From positions 1 through 64,000 of the forward strand of contig NZ_JAWMTI010000012.1 of assembly GCF_036959255.1 (NCBI RefSeq): DNA of 64,000 nt. Reading direction: 5' to 3'. The notes beneath the pieces are model-generated. The model was not told where the DNA came from. It was given only the letters and a program-made list of their open reading frames with translations, and searched no databases. Every line of letters begins with the position of its first letter. Position 1 is the first letter of the stretch. Source of the DNA: Olivibacter sp036959255. GTDB taxonomy: Bacteria > Bacteroidota > Bacteroidia > Sphingobacteriales > Sphingobacteriaceae. Of the stretch, positions 8,131 through 17,593 are shown piece after piece. The position numbers were made by a program, and so were the translations under genes.

Positions 8131-9069
8131 ATGAAGATTGGCTTAGATATCATGGGCGGAGACTTTGCACCAAACGCTACTGTTTTGGGAGCAATAGAAG
8201 CCTCAAAAGTATTATCGAATAACCAGCAACTAGTATTAATAGGTAATAGGGAGCTGGCCTTGCCTCTTATAGAAGAGGCGGGCCTAGATGCAACGGTATT
8301 CGAGTTCGTGCATACTACTGAAACAATTAGTATGGGCGAGCATCCAACAAAAGCGATCACTCATAAGCCTAATGCAAGTATTAGTTTAGGATTTCAATTG
8401 CTGAAAGAGGGACGTATAGATGCGTTCTCGTCTGCAGGCAACACGGGTGCCATGCTTGTTGGTTCCATGTTCAGCGTTAAAACAATACCAGGTGTTATCA
8501 GACCTGCCATCGCCACGAATGTACCACGTTTAACCAATGGCTTCGGGGTTTTACTCGACGTAGGTGCAAATGCCGATTGCAAACCAGATAATTTGCTCCA
8601 GTTCGGCATATTAGGTAGTTTATACTCACAGCACATCTATGGCAATGGAAATCCAACTGTTGCATTATTAAATATAGGAGAAGAAGAAGAAAAGGGCAAT
8701 ATGCTTACTAACGCTGCCCATAGCTTAATGAAAGAAACCCAAGCTTTCAACTTTATCGGAAATATAGAGGGAAGAGATTTGTTCGAAGATCATATTGATG
8801 TCATTGTATGTGATGGATTCACAGGAAATGTTGTATTAAAACTGGCCGAATCTTTCTACAGCTTAACCGTAAAAAAAGGATTCAAAGACACCTTTTTTGA
8901 TCGCTTCAATTACGAACAATATGGAGGCAGTCCAATCTTAGGTGTTAACGCCCCTGTTATCATTGGACACGGTATTTCTAATCCGGAAGCAATTAAAAAT
9001 ATGATCCTTTTATCTCGGGACATGATTGAATCAAAATTCGTCGATAAGGTAAAAGCTGCTTTTAAATAA
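8131..9069 (+). CDS. plsX: Phosphate acyltransferase PlsX
   Basis: PlsX makes acyl-phosphate from acyl-ACP, the acyl donor for PlsY in phospholipid synthesis; it is a peripheral membrane enzyme. The 312-residue protein begins MKIGLDIMGGDFAP, the family's standard opening, and has SAGNTGAMLVG, LLDVGANADCKPD and VCDGFTGNVVLK. Length is normal. fabH starts 8 bases after its stop, so the two are cotranscribed. Confidence 0.97.
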   Translation: MKIGLDIMGGDFAPNATVLGAIEASKVLSNNQQLVLIGNRELALPLIEEAGLDATVFEFVHTTETISMGEHPTKAITHKPNASISLGFQLLKEGRIDAFSSAGNTGAMLVGSMFSVKTIPGVIRPAIATNVPRLTNGFGVLLDVGANADCKPDNLLQFGILGSLYSQHIYGNGNPTVALLNIGEEEEKGNMLTNAAHSLMKETQAFNFIGNIEGRDLFEDHIDVIVCDGFTGNVVLKLAESFYSLTVKKGFKDTFFDRFNYEQYGGSPILGVNAPVIIGHGISNPEAIKNMILLSRDMIESKFVDKVKAAFK

Positions 9070-9077
9070 ATAAGAGA

Positions 9078-10067
9078 ATGTCTAAAATACATGCTGCCAT
9101 AACCGCCGTTAACGGATACGTTCCTGATTATATCTTAACTAATCAGGAATTGGAAACTATGGTTGAAACGAATGATGAGTGGATTACCACGCGAACAGGC
9201 ATTAAGGAACGACGCATCTTAAAAGGAGAAGGAAAAGCTACGTCTGACATGGCTGTACCTGCTGTGGAAGGCCTATTACGGAAACGTGGTATTTCAGCAG
9301 AGGAAATTGATCTGATCATTTTCTGTACGAGCACGCCCGACATGCCTTTCCCTGCTACAGCGAATATTCTAGCAGATAAAATTGGTGCAATTAATGCGTG
9401 GGGATTTGACCTTCAGGCAGCTTGTTCCGGTTTTATTTATGGCCTTACTACCGGTGCTCAATTTATCGAGTCGGGAAAACATAAAAAAGTTTTGGTTGTC
9501 GGCGGAGATAAAATGTCGTCGATCATCAATTATGAAGACAGGGCAACTTGTATCATATTTGGTGATGGATGTGGTGTCGTCTTATTAGAGCCTAACACGG
9601 AAGGATTGGGTGTCCTAGATGCTATTCTAAAGAGCGACGGCAGCGGAAAAGAATACTTAAATATCAAAGCGGGTGGTTCTTTAATGCCTGCTAGTCATGA
9701 AACCGTCGATCAAAAGTTACATTATGCTTTTCAGGAAGGTAAGACGGTGTTCAAGTTTGCCGTTACCAATATGGCAAATGTTGCTGCGGAGATCATGGAA
9801 AGAAATCAACTAACTTCCGAAGACGTCAACTGGCTTGTCCCCCATCAAGCAAATAAACGCATTATTGATGCAACAGCTGAAAGAATGGGGCTTGGCCCCG
9901 AAAAGGTAATGATCAATATCCAAAAATATGGCAATACCACCAGCGGTACCATTCCATTGTGTTTATGGGAATGGGAAAATCAACTAAAGAAGGGCGACAT
10001 ACTGATTTTAGCTGCCTTTGGCGGCGGGTTCACTTGGGGTTCTGTATACCTCAAATGGGCCTATTAG
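9078..10067 (+). CDS. fabH: Beta-ketoacyl-ACP synthase III FabH
   Basis: FabH condenses an acyl-CoA primer with malonyl-ACP to begin fatty acid synthesis. The 329-residue protein has the full catalytic triad: C116 (QAACSGF), H256 (PHQANKR) and N286 (YGNTTSG). The C-terminal FGGGFTWGS is also diagnostic. Primer choice (acetyl versus branched-chain) cannot be read from these motifs. It lies 8 bases behind plsX in the lipid cluster. Confidence 0.97.
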   Translation: MSKIHAAITAVNGYVPDYILTNQELETMVETNDEWITTRTGIKERRILKGEGKATSDMAVPAVEGLLRKRGISAEEIDLIIFCTSTPDMPFPATANILADKIGAINAWGFDLQAACSGFIYGLTTGAQFIESGKHKKVLVVGGDKMSSIINYEDRATCIIFGDGCGVVLLEPNTEGLGVLDAILKSDGSGKEYLNIKAGGSLMPASHETVDQKLHYAFQEGKTVFKFAVTNMANVAAEIMERNQLTSEDVNWLVPHQANKRIIDATAERMGLGPEKVMINIQKYGNTTSGTIPLCLWEWENQLKKGDILILAAFGGGFTWGSVYLKWAY

Positions 10068-10101
10068 TGTAATTTTAATTTCAGTTTTGATCAAAGGATG
10101 C

Positions 10102-10109
10102 TAACTTTG
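10102..10109 (+). promoter_or_regulatory. -7 box before accB
   Basis: TAACTTTG, an exact TAnnTTTG, 62 bases before the favoured accB start at 10171. No clear -33 element is seen 19-20 bases upstream. Confidence 0.4.
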
Positions 10110-10170
10110 CAATCTCTTTATCACTTTCGTAAAACAACAATTGTTAGATATTAAACTAGAATCAACGAAT

Positions 10171-10659
10171 ATGAGCATGGATATAAAACAAATTCAGGAC
10201 CTGATAAAGTTTGTCGCTAAATCAGGCGTCAATGAAGTTGCCATTGAAGAAAAAGATTTTAAAATAACCATAAAGACAAATCAAGAGCCAACTTATGTGA
10301 CTGCCACTCTTCCTGCAGCGGCCCCTATTGTGCCTGTGCAGAATCCTGTAAGTGCTCCTGTCGCCGCAGCGTCAACCTTAACTGCTGAAACAACAAAACC
10401 AGCAGATGACTCCTCCAAGTACATTGCCATCAAATCACCAATGATTGGTACATTTTACCGCTCATCAAGTCCCGATAAACCCTCCTTTGTAAACGTTGGG
10501 GATGAGATAAAAGCAGGAAAAGTGGTTTGTATTGTAGAAGCCATGAAATTGTTCAATGAAATTGAATCAGATATTTCCGGAAAAATCGTTAAAGTGCTGG
10601 TTGATAATGCACAACCGGTAGAATACGATCAACCTTTATTCTTAGTTGATCCTTCTTAA
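10171..10659 (+). CDS. accB: Acetyl-CoA carboxylase biotin carboxyl carrier protein
   Basis: AccB carries the biotin that is carboxylated by AccC and then passes CO2 to acetyl-CoA, giving malonyl-CoA. The frame opens with a TTG at 10141, but the ATG at 10171 (or 10177) is favoured because MDIKQIQDLIKF is the family's usual N-terminus. From 10171 the protein has 162 residues: a small N-terminal domain, an Ala/Pro-rich linker, and a C-terminal biotinyl domain with the EAMKL biotin site (lysine 126). accC follows 49 bases later. Confidence 0.96.
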   Translation: MSMDIKQIQDLIKFVAKSGVNEVAIEEKDFKITIKTNQEPTYVTATLPAAAPIVPVQNPVSAPVAAASTLTAETTKPADDSSKYIAIKSPMIGTFYRSSSPDKPSFVNVGDEIKAGKVVCIVEAMKLFNEIESDISGKIVKVLVDNAQPVEYDQPLFLVDPS

Positions 10660-10708
10660 TAATAACTTTTGGACCAAATTTAATACACTGGTTTATTGAA
10701 AAAAATTC

Positions 10709-12049
10709 ATGTTTAAAAAAATTTTAATAGCGAATAGAGGAGAAATTGCTCTACGAATTATAAGAACATGCAAGGAGATGGGAATTAAGAGTGTTGCTAT
10801 ATACTCAACTGCCGATCGTGAAAGCCTGCATGTACGTTTTGCGGACGAGGCAGTCTGTATTGGTCCTGCGGCCAGTAAAGATTCTTATCTCAATATCCCA
10901 AATATCATTGCCGCCGCCGAGCTGACCAACGCTGATGCCATCCATCCTGGTTATGGCTTTTTATCAGAGAATGAAAAATTTTCAGCGATATGTCGCGACT
11001 ATGGCATAAAATTCATTGGGGCAACTCCTGAGCAAATTCGCAGTATGGGCGATAAGGCCTCTGCCAAAGAGACCATGAGAAATGCCGGTGTACCGACAAT
11101 ACCTGGGTCTGATGGCTTAGTTCCCACTGTTTCAGAAGGGTTAAAAATAGCGAACGAGATTGGTTATCCGATTATTCTAAAAGCAACAGCTGGAGGCGGT
11201 GGCCGAGGTATGCGAGTTGTTTGGAAGGATAGTGAGTTCGAACCGGCGTGGGATTCCGCGCGTCAAGAGGCTGGAGCAGCATTTGGTAACGATGGTATTT
11301 ACTTAGAAAAGTTTGTAGAAGACCCTCGCCATATAGAAATTCAGGTTATCGGTGATCAGTATGGAACCGTTTGTCACTTATCTGAAAGAGATTGTTCTAT
11401 TCAAAGACGCCATCAAAAATTGGTAGAAGAAGCACCCTCTCCTTTTATTACACCTGAACTCAGACAAAAAATGGGCGAGGCCGCAATAGCCGGTGCTAAA
11501 GCCGTAAACTATGAAGGAGCAGGTACCATTGAATTTCTTGTAGATAAGCACCGTAACTTCTACTTTATGGAAATGAATACACGTATTCAAGTGGAACATC
11601 CAGTAACAGAAGAGGTCATTAATTTTGATTTAATAAAAGAGCAGATAAAGGTTGCAGCTGGCGTTCCGCTATCGGGTAAAAATTATGAACCGAACATGCA
11701 TGCAATAGAGTGTAGAATAAATGCTGAAGACCCTTTCAATGGTTTCCGTCCCTCACCTGGAAAAATCACAACCTTCCATTCACCGGGAGGCCATGGTGTT
11801 CGGGTTGACACGCATGTATATGCAGGGTATCAAATTCCTCCTAACTATGACTCCATGATTGCTAAACTTATTTGTGTCGCCCAAACACGCGAGGAGGCTA
11901 TATCAACCATGGAGAGGGCATTGAGCGAGTTTGTTATTGAAGGTATCAAAACAACCATTCCTTTACACTTACGATTAATGAGAGATCCTAACTTTAGAGC
12001 AGGGAATTTCACTACAAAATTTATGGAAAACTTTGACCTTTCTGAGTAA
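10709..12049 (+). CDS. accC: Acetyl-CoA carboxylase, biotin carboxylase subunit
   Basis: AccC uses ATP and bicarbonate to carboxylate biotin on AccB. The 446-residue protein has the three expected parts: the N-terminal FKKILIANRGEIALRI domain, the ATP-grasp domain with KATAGGGGRGMR and RDCSIQRRHQK, and the C-terminal part with EMNTRIQVEHPVTE. Length is typical (about 445-450). It ends the cluster plsX-fabH-accB-accC, which supplies malonyl-CoA, primer condensation and acyl-phosphate. Confidence 0.98.
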   Translation: MFKKILIANRGEIALRIIRTCKEMGIKSVAIYSTADRESLHVRFADEAVCIGPAASKDSYLNIPNIIAAAELTNADAIHPGYGFLSENEKFSAICRDYGIKFIGATPEQIRSMGDKASAKETMRNAGVPTIPGSDGLVPTVSEGLKIANEIGYPIILKATAGGGGRGMRVVWKDSEFEPAWDSARQEAGAAFGNDGIYLEKFVEDPRHIEIQVIGDQYGTVCHLSERDCSIQRRHQKLVEEAPSPFITPELRQKMGEAAIAGAKAVNYEGAGTIEFLVDKHRNFYFMEMNTRIQVEHPVTEEVINFDLIKEQIKVAAGVPLSGKNYEPNMHAIECRINAEDPFNGFRPSPGKITTFHSPGGHGVRVDTHVYAGYQIPPNYDSMIAKLICVAQTREEAISTMERALSEFVIEGIKTTIPLHLRLMRDPNFRAGNFTTKFMENFDLSE

Positions 12050-12163
12050 TAGTTATGGTCTCTTGACGGCTGAGACTCTTGTCGATCGCTTTCAAAATAA
12101 AAGTTACGCTTTTCAAGCGAAATCTTATTTAGATGTTCGCTTTTTATGCGATAATCTTTAAAT

Positions 12164-12197
12164 AAAATACCATTCTTATATGAAGAATGGTATTTTT
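12164..12197 (+). terminator. Terminator after accC
   Basis: Fourteen-base perfect arms (12164-12177 and 12183-12196) with a five-base loop and a short T tail, about 115 bases past the accC stop. The remaining gap up to tatC shows nothing else I can call. Confidence 0.85.
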
Positions 12198-12281
12198 GTT
12201 TTCTTATAAGGTACGTGCTGGCAAGTCCAACAAACCTATTTCATTAACATGTAGATTGGTTTTTATTTACTACTAAATATT

Positions 12282-13166
12282 ATGAGTGAAATCTCCGGAA
12301 AAAAAATTATTGAAACCATTAAACAAAAAGGCAAGACGATCGAAGCCGAAATGTCATTTTTTGATCATTTAGAAGTTTTGCGATGGCATTTAATCCGCTC
12401 CGCCATAGCGGTTGCGTTATTTATGGGTTTAGCTTTCGCCTTCTATGATTTTATTTTTGATACGATTATAATGGGACCCAAAAAACCTGATTTCTGGACC
12501 TACAGAATGATGTGTATCATTGGAGAAAAATTTAACCTAGGTCCCGATTTTTGTGTAACGGAAATTCCAATCAATATTATAAACACCGATATGGCCGGGC
12601 AATTCACCTTGCAACTGAATTCCTCGCTCTTAATCGGGCTAGTTTTAGGTTTCCCCTACCTCCTTTACGAAATATGGCTTTTCGTTAAACCGGCATTAAA
12701 CGATATTGAAAGAAAATCTGCTAATGGTTTCGTGTTTTACGCAACACTTTTATTTATTTTAGGGATTCTTTTCGGTTATTTTATGATTGCACCTTTGTCT
12801 GTCAACTTTTTGGCTCACTATACTGTAAGTCCGGAGATTGACAACCAAATCACCGTAGACTCCTATTTATCTTCAGTTGCTACCTTAACTTTAGGTACGG
12901 GGATTGTTTTTGAGTTGCCGATTATTATCTATATTCTGTCAAAAATCGGTATTATGACACCTCAATTTATGCGGGCTACAAGACGATATGCAATTATTGT
13001 CATCCTCGTAATAGCCGCTATTGTAACCCCTACGCCGGACATATTGACCATGTTAACCGTAAGCTTTCCTTTGTTCTTGCTTTATGAGCTGAGCATTGTC
13101 ATCGCAGGACGGGTTGAGAAAGCTAAACTGAAAGCAGAAAATGACTTTTACAATAAAGAAAAATAA
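12282..13166 (+). CDS. tatC: Sec-independent protein translocase TatC
   Basis: TatC is the core membrane receptor that binds twin-arginine signal peptides of folded proteins to be exported. The 294-residue protein has the conserved N-terminal MSFFDHLEVLRWHLIRS and six predicted membrane helices. The periplasmic loop between helices 1 and 2 is longer than in E. coli and contains two cysteines. No tatA or tatB is adjacent. rpiB starts 11 bases after the stop and is probably cotranscribed. Confidence 0.95.
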   Translation: MSEISGKKIIETIKQKGKTIEAEMSFFDHLEVLRWHLIRSAIAVALFMGLAFAFYDFIFDTIIMGPKKPDFWTYRMMCIIGEKFNLGPDFCVTEIPINIINTDMAGQFTLQLNSSLLIGLVLGFPYLLYEIWLFVKPALNDIERKSANGFVFYATLLFILGILFGYFMIAPLSVNFLAHYTVSPEIDNQITVDSYLSSVATLTLGTGIVFELPIIIYILSKIGIMTPQFMRATRRYAIIVILVIAAIVTPTPDILTMLTVSFPLFLLYELSIVIAGRVEKAKLKAENDFYNKEK

Positions 13167-13177
13167 ACGATATAATC

Positions 13178-13618
13178 ATGCAAATCAAAACAGTAGCCAT
13201 TGGAGGGGACCATGCTGGTTTCGACTATAAATCAGCCATTATTCAACATTTGGAAGAACTGGGATATAGCGTACGTAACTTTGGAACGGACAGTAGCGAG
13301 TCCGTTGATTATCCGGATTTTGCACATCCTACAGCCAGTGCAGTAGAGAATGGTTCATGCGATATGGGTATATTAGTTTGCGGCAGTGCCAATGGCGTTG
13401 CCATCACGGCCAATAAGCATCAGGCCATACGAGCTGCTATTTGCTGGAAACCAGAGATAGCATTACTTGCCCGCCAACACAATGATGCAAACATTATCTG
13501 TTTACCAGCCCGATTCACCTCAATTGAAGAATGTAAAGAAATGGTACAAATCTTTCTTACTACTGAATTTGAAGGCGGAAGACACGGTACTCGCGTCAAC
13601 AAAATTGCTTGTTTATAA
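13178..13618 (+). CDS. rpiB: Ribose-5-phosphate isomerase B
   Basis: RpiB interconverts ribose-5-phosphate and ribulose-5-phosphate in the pentose phosphate pathway. The 146-residue protein has IGGDHAGFDYK (D11, H12), the active-site cysteine C68 in LVCGSANGVAIT, and RQHNDANIICLPAR. Both length and motifs fit RpiB rather than LacA/LacB. It lies between tatC and an M28 peptidase gene with gaps of 11 and 12 bases. Confidence 0.95.
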   Translation: MQIKTVAIGGDHAGFDYKSAIIQHLEELGYSVRNFGTDSSESVDYPDFAHPTASAVENGSCDMGILVCGSANGVAITANKHQAIRAAICWKPEIALLARQHNDANIICLPARFTSIEECKEMVQIFLTTEFEGGRHGTRVNKIACL

Positions 13619-13630
13619 ATAATTTTTCCC

Positions 13631-15211
13631 ATGTCGATTAAAGGGTTTGTTACCGCAATACATCTTCTTATTATTAATGGTTGTTTGGCACAAGACGGTG
13701 CACCGTCTTCTTACGCCGAGCTCATTAATCCCGTATCGGCCAAAAAACATTTAGAGATTATCGCATCAGACGAATTTGAGGGACGAGAGACCGGCAAAGC
13801 AGGTGCTGAAAAAGCAGCCAATTATATTGCAGAACAGTTTAAACAGCTGGGGTTAAAGGCGCCTGTTAATAATAGTTATTATCAACCCGTGGCATTAGCT
13901 AGTAAAGCCTTTTTTGTTGATACATTTCAAGTAGGAAATCGCTCGTTTCAACATGAAAAAGATTTTCTGATAGTTGGCAAAAGATCTAAACAGGAAATTA
14001 AAGCTAATGAGCTGGTCTTTATTGGATACGGTATTAGCGAAAAACATTATGATGACTTAGCTAAAGTTGATATTACGGACAAGGTGGTCCTATTGATTAA
14101 TGAAGATGAACCAAGGGATGAAACCGGAAAGTCACTTATAACAGGAGAAACTAAAGCTTCTCTTTGGACGACAAGTAATAGTAAGCGCATACAAAACATT
14201 ATTCGTAAAAAACCAAAACTGATTTTAGCGGTATCAAATGATGCAGACTCCTTGATGCACCAAATCAGTAAGAATCGATATGCTGAAAGGATTCGAATAA
14301 AAGAAGATTTAGAACAGGAAAGCCAGCGCATAGACCAATCACCTACCGTCGTATACCTTTCTCCACGAACGGCCAATTTAATATTAGAATCTTCCAAATC
14401 CAATTTGGAACAGCTTAAACAAGCAATCACCGAAAAGAAAAAACCTGTACACCGAACCTTTAAAAGTCCTCTTTCACTATCTTTCGGACAACGAAATGTG
14501 GCTATTAAAGCCCAAAATGTCCTGGGCTATTTGGAGGGGACCGACTTAAAGAATGAGCTGTTAGTGATCACTGCACACTATGATCATATTGGTGTTAACC
14601 CTGACGGAGAAATAAACAACGGAGCGGACGATGATGCTTCGGGTGTTACAGCTGTACTCGAAATTGCAAAAGCATTCACCAAAGCGAAGCGGGATGGTCA
14701 CTCACCTAGAAGAAGTATTTTATTTATGACGGTTACCGGCGAGGAAAAGGGCTTGTTAGGATCCGATTATTATACAAGGCATCCAATATTTCCCTTAAAT
14801 AAAACCATTGCTAATCTTAATATAGATATGATTGGCCGAATCGATCCATCACATTTTGCGAAACCCGACTATGTTTATTTAGTGGGTTCAGATAAACTAA
14901 GTTCAACCCTTCATCACATTAGTGAAACGGCGAATCAAACATACACTAAATTGAATTTAGACTATCGATATAATGATCCAAACGATCCCGAAAAAATATA
15001 CTATCGTTCAGATCATTACAATTTTGCAAAAAACAATATTCCTGTTATTTTTTACTTCAATGGTGTACATGAGGATTATCATGATATCGGCGATACCGTG
15101 GATAAAATTGATTTCGAATTGTTAAGCAAACGCGCTAAACTTGTTTTTTATACCGCGTGGGATTTGGTCACAAGAGATACAAAACCTATCGTAGATTCAA
15201 ATAAAAAATAA
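13631..15211 (+). CDS. Secreted M28-family metallopeptidase (PA-domain-like insert)
   Basis: Zinc aminopeptidase of the M28 family, 526 residues. A hydrophobic leader ends near residue 21 (NGCLAQD), either a signal peptide or a weak lipobox with C18. The protease-associated-like region spans about 100-280. The zinc-binding part has ITAHYDHIGV (H316), NNGADDDASGV, GEEKGLLGS and NIDMIGRID, with RSDHYNF near the C-terminus, so all metal ligands are present. It likely cleaves amino-terminal residues from peptides in the periplasm or at the surface. A second, shorter M28 gene lies at 38817-39791. Confidence 0.9.
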   Translation: MSIKGFVTAIHLLIINGCLAQDGAPSSYAELINPVSAKKHLEIIASDEFEGRETGKAGAEKAANYIAEQFKQLGLKAPVNNSYYQPVALASKAFFVDTFQVGNRSFQHEKDFLIVGKRSKQEIKANELVFIGYGISEKHYDDLAKVDITDKVVLLINEDEPRDETGKSLITGETKASLWTTSNSKRIQNIIRKKPKLILAVSNDADSLMHQISKNRYAERIRIKEDLEQESQRIDQSPTVVYLSPRTANLILESSKSNLEQLKQAITEKKKPVHRTFKSPLSLSFGQRNVAIKAQNVLGYLEGTDLKNELLVITAHYDHIGVNPDGEINNGADDDASGVTAVLEIAKAFTKAKRDGHSPRRSILFMTVTGEEKGLLGSDYYTRHPIFPLNKTIANLNIDMIGRIDPSHFAKPDYVYLVGSDKLSSTLHHISETANQTYTKLNLDYRYNDPNDPEKIYYRSDHYNFAKNNIPVIFYFNGVHEDYHDIGDTVDKIDFELLSKRAKLVFYTAWDLVTRDTKPIVDSNKK

Positions 15212-15252
15212 CTAGGGGATATTTGCGTTATTAAAGAAGAACCCACTGCCTT

Positions 15253-16641
15253 ATGTCTACAAAAACTGCATCGGATTTCATATTAGCTAGCGAAAACAAA
15301 GCCTTCGATTTACAACATCGAAAAGTCATTAATTTCAATATTGATCGATATGATACCGCTGTCAGTAATGGGCTTAAAAGGTGGAATAACTTAGAAAATG
15401 CGAAACGTAAGGCCCATAGCCTTAAGTGGAGGGTAATGGAAAATTTAGATAAACTTTTACCCGAGTTTGAAGCAAATTTCCAAAAAAATGGTGGTAAGGT
15501 TATCTGGGCTAACGATGCACAAGAGGCGCAGCAAGAAATCCTAACCATTCTGAAGAAAGTACAAGCAAAGAAGGTTGTCAAGTCAAAATCAATGGTGACC
15601 GAAGAGATTGAATTGAATACATTCTTAGAAAGCAATCAGATTAGTTCGGTTGAAACTGATTTAGGAGAGTATATTGTTCAACTCCTTGGCCAAAAACCTT
15701 ACCATATCGTTACACCGGCTATGCACTTAAGTCTGGCGGACATCGCTAAACTCTTTCATGAGCAATTCGGTACACCTGAAAACGCCAGTGCAGAACAACT
15801 TACGTTGAAAGCACGTGAACTGCTGAGAGATGAGTATTTAGCGGCGGACGTAGGAATTACCGGCGCAAATTTTCTACTTGCAGATACCGGAAGTATTGCG
15901 ATAACCGAGAACGAGGGTAATGCCCGGCTGAGTACAAGCTTTCCAAAAATACATATCGCCGTTGTTGGTATAGAAAAACTAATTCCATCGATTACCGATT
16001 TAGACCTGTATTGGCCACTTTTAAGTAATCACGGTACAGGACAACATCTCACCGTTTACAACACGATCTTAAGTGGCCCGAAGCGAGAAAATGAATCAGA
16101 TGGCCCTGATGAGATGTATGTCATCCTGCTTGATAACGGTCGGACAGATTTATTAGCACAAAAAGATCAACGACAGGGATTGTACTGCATTCGCTGCGGA
16201 GCCTGTTTAAATGCTTGCCCCATTTACAAAAATGTTGGTGGCCATTCTTATGGAACGACCTACAGTGGTCCGATAGGCTCAATCATCACTCCTCATATGA
16301 AAGGAATGCAAACGTTCAAACATCTAAGTTACGCCAGCAGCTTATGCGGTAAATGCTCTGAAGTGTGTCCGGTCAAAATTGACATCCATAAAATGCTTCT
16401 ATTGAATCGGCGCGACTCCGTTAAAGAAGGACTAAGTCCTAAAATTGAAACATGGGGTTGGAAAGCATTCACTCAGGTAGTAACTAAAAGAAAATGGCTA
16501 GATCTCCTAAGCGGTAAATGGAAAAACTTCTTCCTCAACAAGTTCTTCACCAAAGCTTGGGGAACCAAACGAACATTACCATCCGTTGCGTCTGAATCTT
16601 TTAGCAAAAAATGGAAAGAACAACAAAAAGACAGAACCTGA
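15253..16641 (+). CDS. LutB-like iron-sulfur protein (LUD domain plus two 4Fe-4S motifs)
   Basis: In Bacillus, LutABC oxidises L-lactate to pyruvate and LutB is the Fe-S subunit. This 462-residue protein has an N-terminal LUD domain (about 65-300) and a ferredoxin part with C312, C315, C318, C322 and C365, C368, C372 (CGKCSEVCP). A C-terminal segment follows. Neither lutA nor lutC is adjacent: the upstream genes are rpiB and an M28 peptidase and the downstream gene is convergent. Lactate oxidation is therefore a family-based inference; the partners may be elsewhere. Confidence 0.85.
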   Translation: MSTKTASDFILASENKAFDLQHRKVINFNIDRYDTAVSNGLKRWNNLENAKRKAHSLKWRVMENLDKLLPEFEANFQKNGGKVIWANDAQEAQQEILTILKKVQAKKVVKSKSMVTEEIELNTFLESNQISSVETDLGEYIVQLLGQKPYHIVTPAMHLSLADIAKLFHEQFGTPENASAEQLTLKARELLRDEYLAADVGITGANFLLADTGSIAITENEGNARLSTSFPKIHIAVVGIEKLIPSITDLDLYWPLLSNHGTGQHLTVYNTILSGPKRENESDGPDEMYVILLDNGRTDLLAQKDQRQGLYCIRCGACLNACPIYKNVGGHSYGTTYSGPIGSIITPHMKGMQTFKHLSYASSLCGKCSEVCPVKIDIHKMLLLNRRDSVKEGLSPKIETWGWKAFTQVVTKRKWLDLLSGKWKNFFLNKFFTKAWGTKRTLPSVASESFSKKWKEQQKDRT

Positions 16642-16662
16642 TAAATATACTATAATACTGCT

Positions 16663-17463
16663 TTACTGAAAACGAAAGGAAAAAGAACTTTGATAATAGT
16701 TATAGTTAACACCTTTTTCCTGACTTGGGTTCGCATATACCGTTTGCAATAGCCATAATCCAGATCGGTTGAGCTTGAAGTATATTTTCCCCTCCGCATT
16801 CGACCGGTACTTTGCAGCATGCACTTGCCCATTACTTGATTTCGTATAAATGGTAGTGCTTGTCCCTTCTAAAGGTTTTCCATCCAATAGAATCACTGCA
16901 GTTATATCATCCCCATATTGTAATTTATAAGGGTTTTGCTCCAATATGACCTCCAGTTGTTTACATTCTTTCGTTTTGTAAAGGTTGCCGTTGGACTTAT
17001 CGGTAATGGTCAATGCTTTGGCCGTAAAAAACGTATTTGCCGTATATTCAGTTGTAAATCCTGAGGAATCAATAACCGAGGCTAGATCCGTTAAATTCTC
17101 GGTTTTAGCAAAATCTTCTACTACGAGCTGGTCGTAAGTAACGGCCCCTCCTTTAAACTCAATTGTCAATAAGCTTTGTCCTCCATTTTGTTGAATAGCG
17201 GTATATTTTACGAAGTCTTTATTCAAAGAAATCGTATCGGCCACTTTTTTCCCACCTTGTGTATAGTTGGCATAAGTCAGATTTTTAACTGCCTCCGGTG
17301 CTATTTCAGAAGATTCCAACCCTCTCCCTTGATATAAAGTATAGTTAATACTGTCACCAGAAGAGGCGACATATTCATCAGCGATGAGGGAATAATCCTG
17401 CGCATTAACCTGAAAAATAGATAAAACAAAAAAAGAAGCAACAAATAGGAAACTTTTGATCAT
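16663..17463 (-). CDS. Secreted DUF4198-like protein
   Basis: Predicted exported protein. The frame begins at 17502, but that start lies inside a TAGGTTTG box (17500-17507), so an ATG at 17463 (or 17472) is preferred; it gives a clean signal peptide ending near VNAQ. The C-terminal half looks like DUF4198/carboxypeptidase-regulatory-like: YGDDITAVILLDGKPLEG, then SNAEGKIYFKLNRSGLWLL. DUF4198 proteins are often periplasmic and some are linked to metal uptake, but nothing here identifies a substrate. It is convergent with the LutB-like gene and downstream of the fad genes on the same strand, though with its own promoter. Confidence 0.65.
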   Translation of the reverse strand: MIKSFLFVASFFVLSIFQVNAQDYSLIADEYVASSGDSINYTLYQGRGLESSEIAPEAVKNLTYANYTQGGKKVADTISLNKDFVKYTAIQQNGGQSLLTIEFKGGAVTYDQLVVEDFAKTENLTDLASVIDSSGFTTEYTANTFFTAKALTITDKSNGNLYKTKECKQLEVILEQNPYKLQYGDDITAVILLDGKPLEGTSTTIYTKSSNGQVHAAKYRSNAEGKIYFKLNRSGLWLLQTVYANPSQEKGVNYNYYQSSFSFRFQ

Positions 17464-17481
17464 ATTATGCATTGGGCTATC

Positions 17482-17493
17482 CTTAACGTTAAG
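17482..17493. promoter_or_regulatory. Perfect 12-base palindrome at the transcription start of the DUF4198-like gene
   Basis: CTTAACGTTAAG lies six bases downstream of a -7 box on the minus strand (TAGGTTTG at 17500-17507, with a TTTG 17 bases further up). It would cover the first transcribed bases, the position of a repressor site. The binding protein is unknown. Confidence 0.35.
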
Positions 17494-17593
17494 TAAGTCC
17501 AAACCTAATATAAAATTTTTACTTCAAAAAACCTTTAGCTCAATTTTAACACTTTTCAAACATATTCGATAGGCATCAACAAAAATTTTCACC

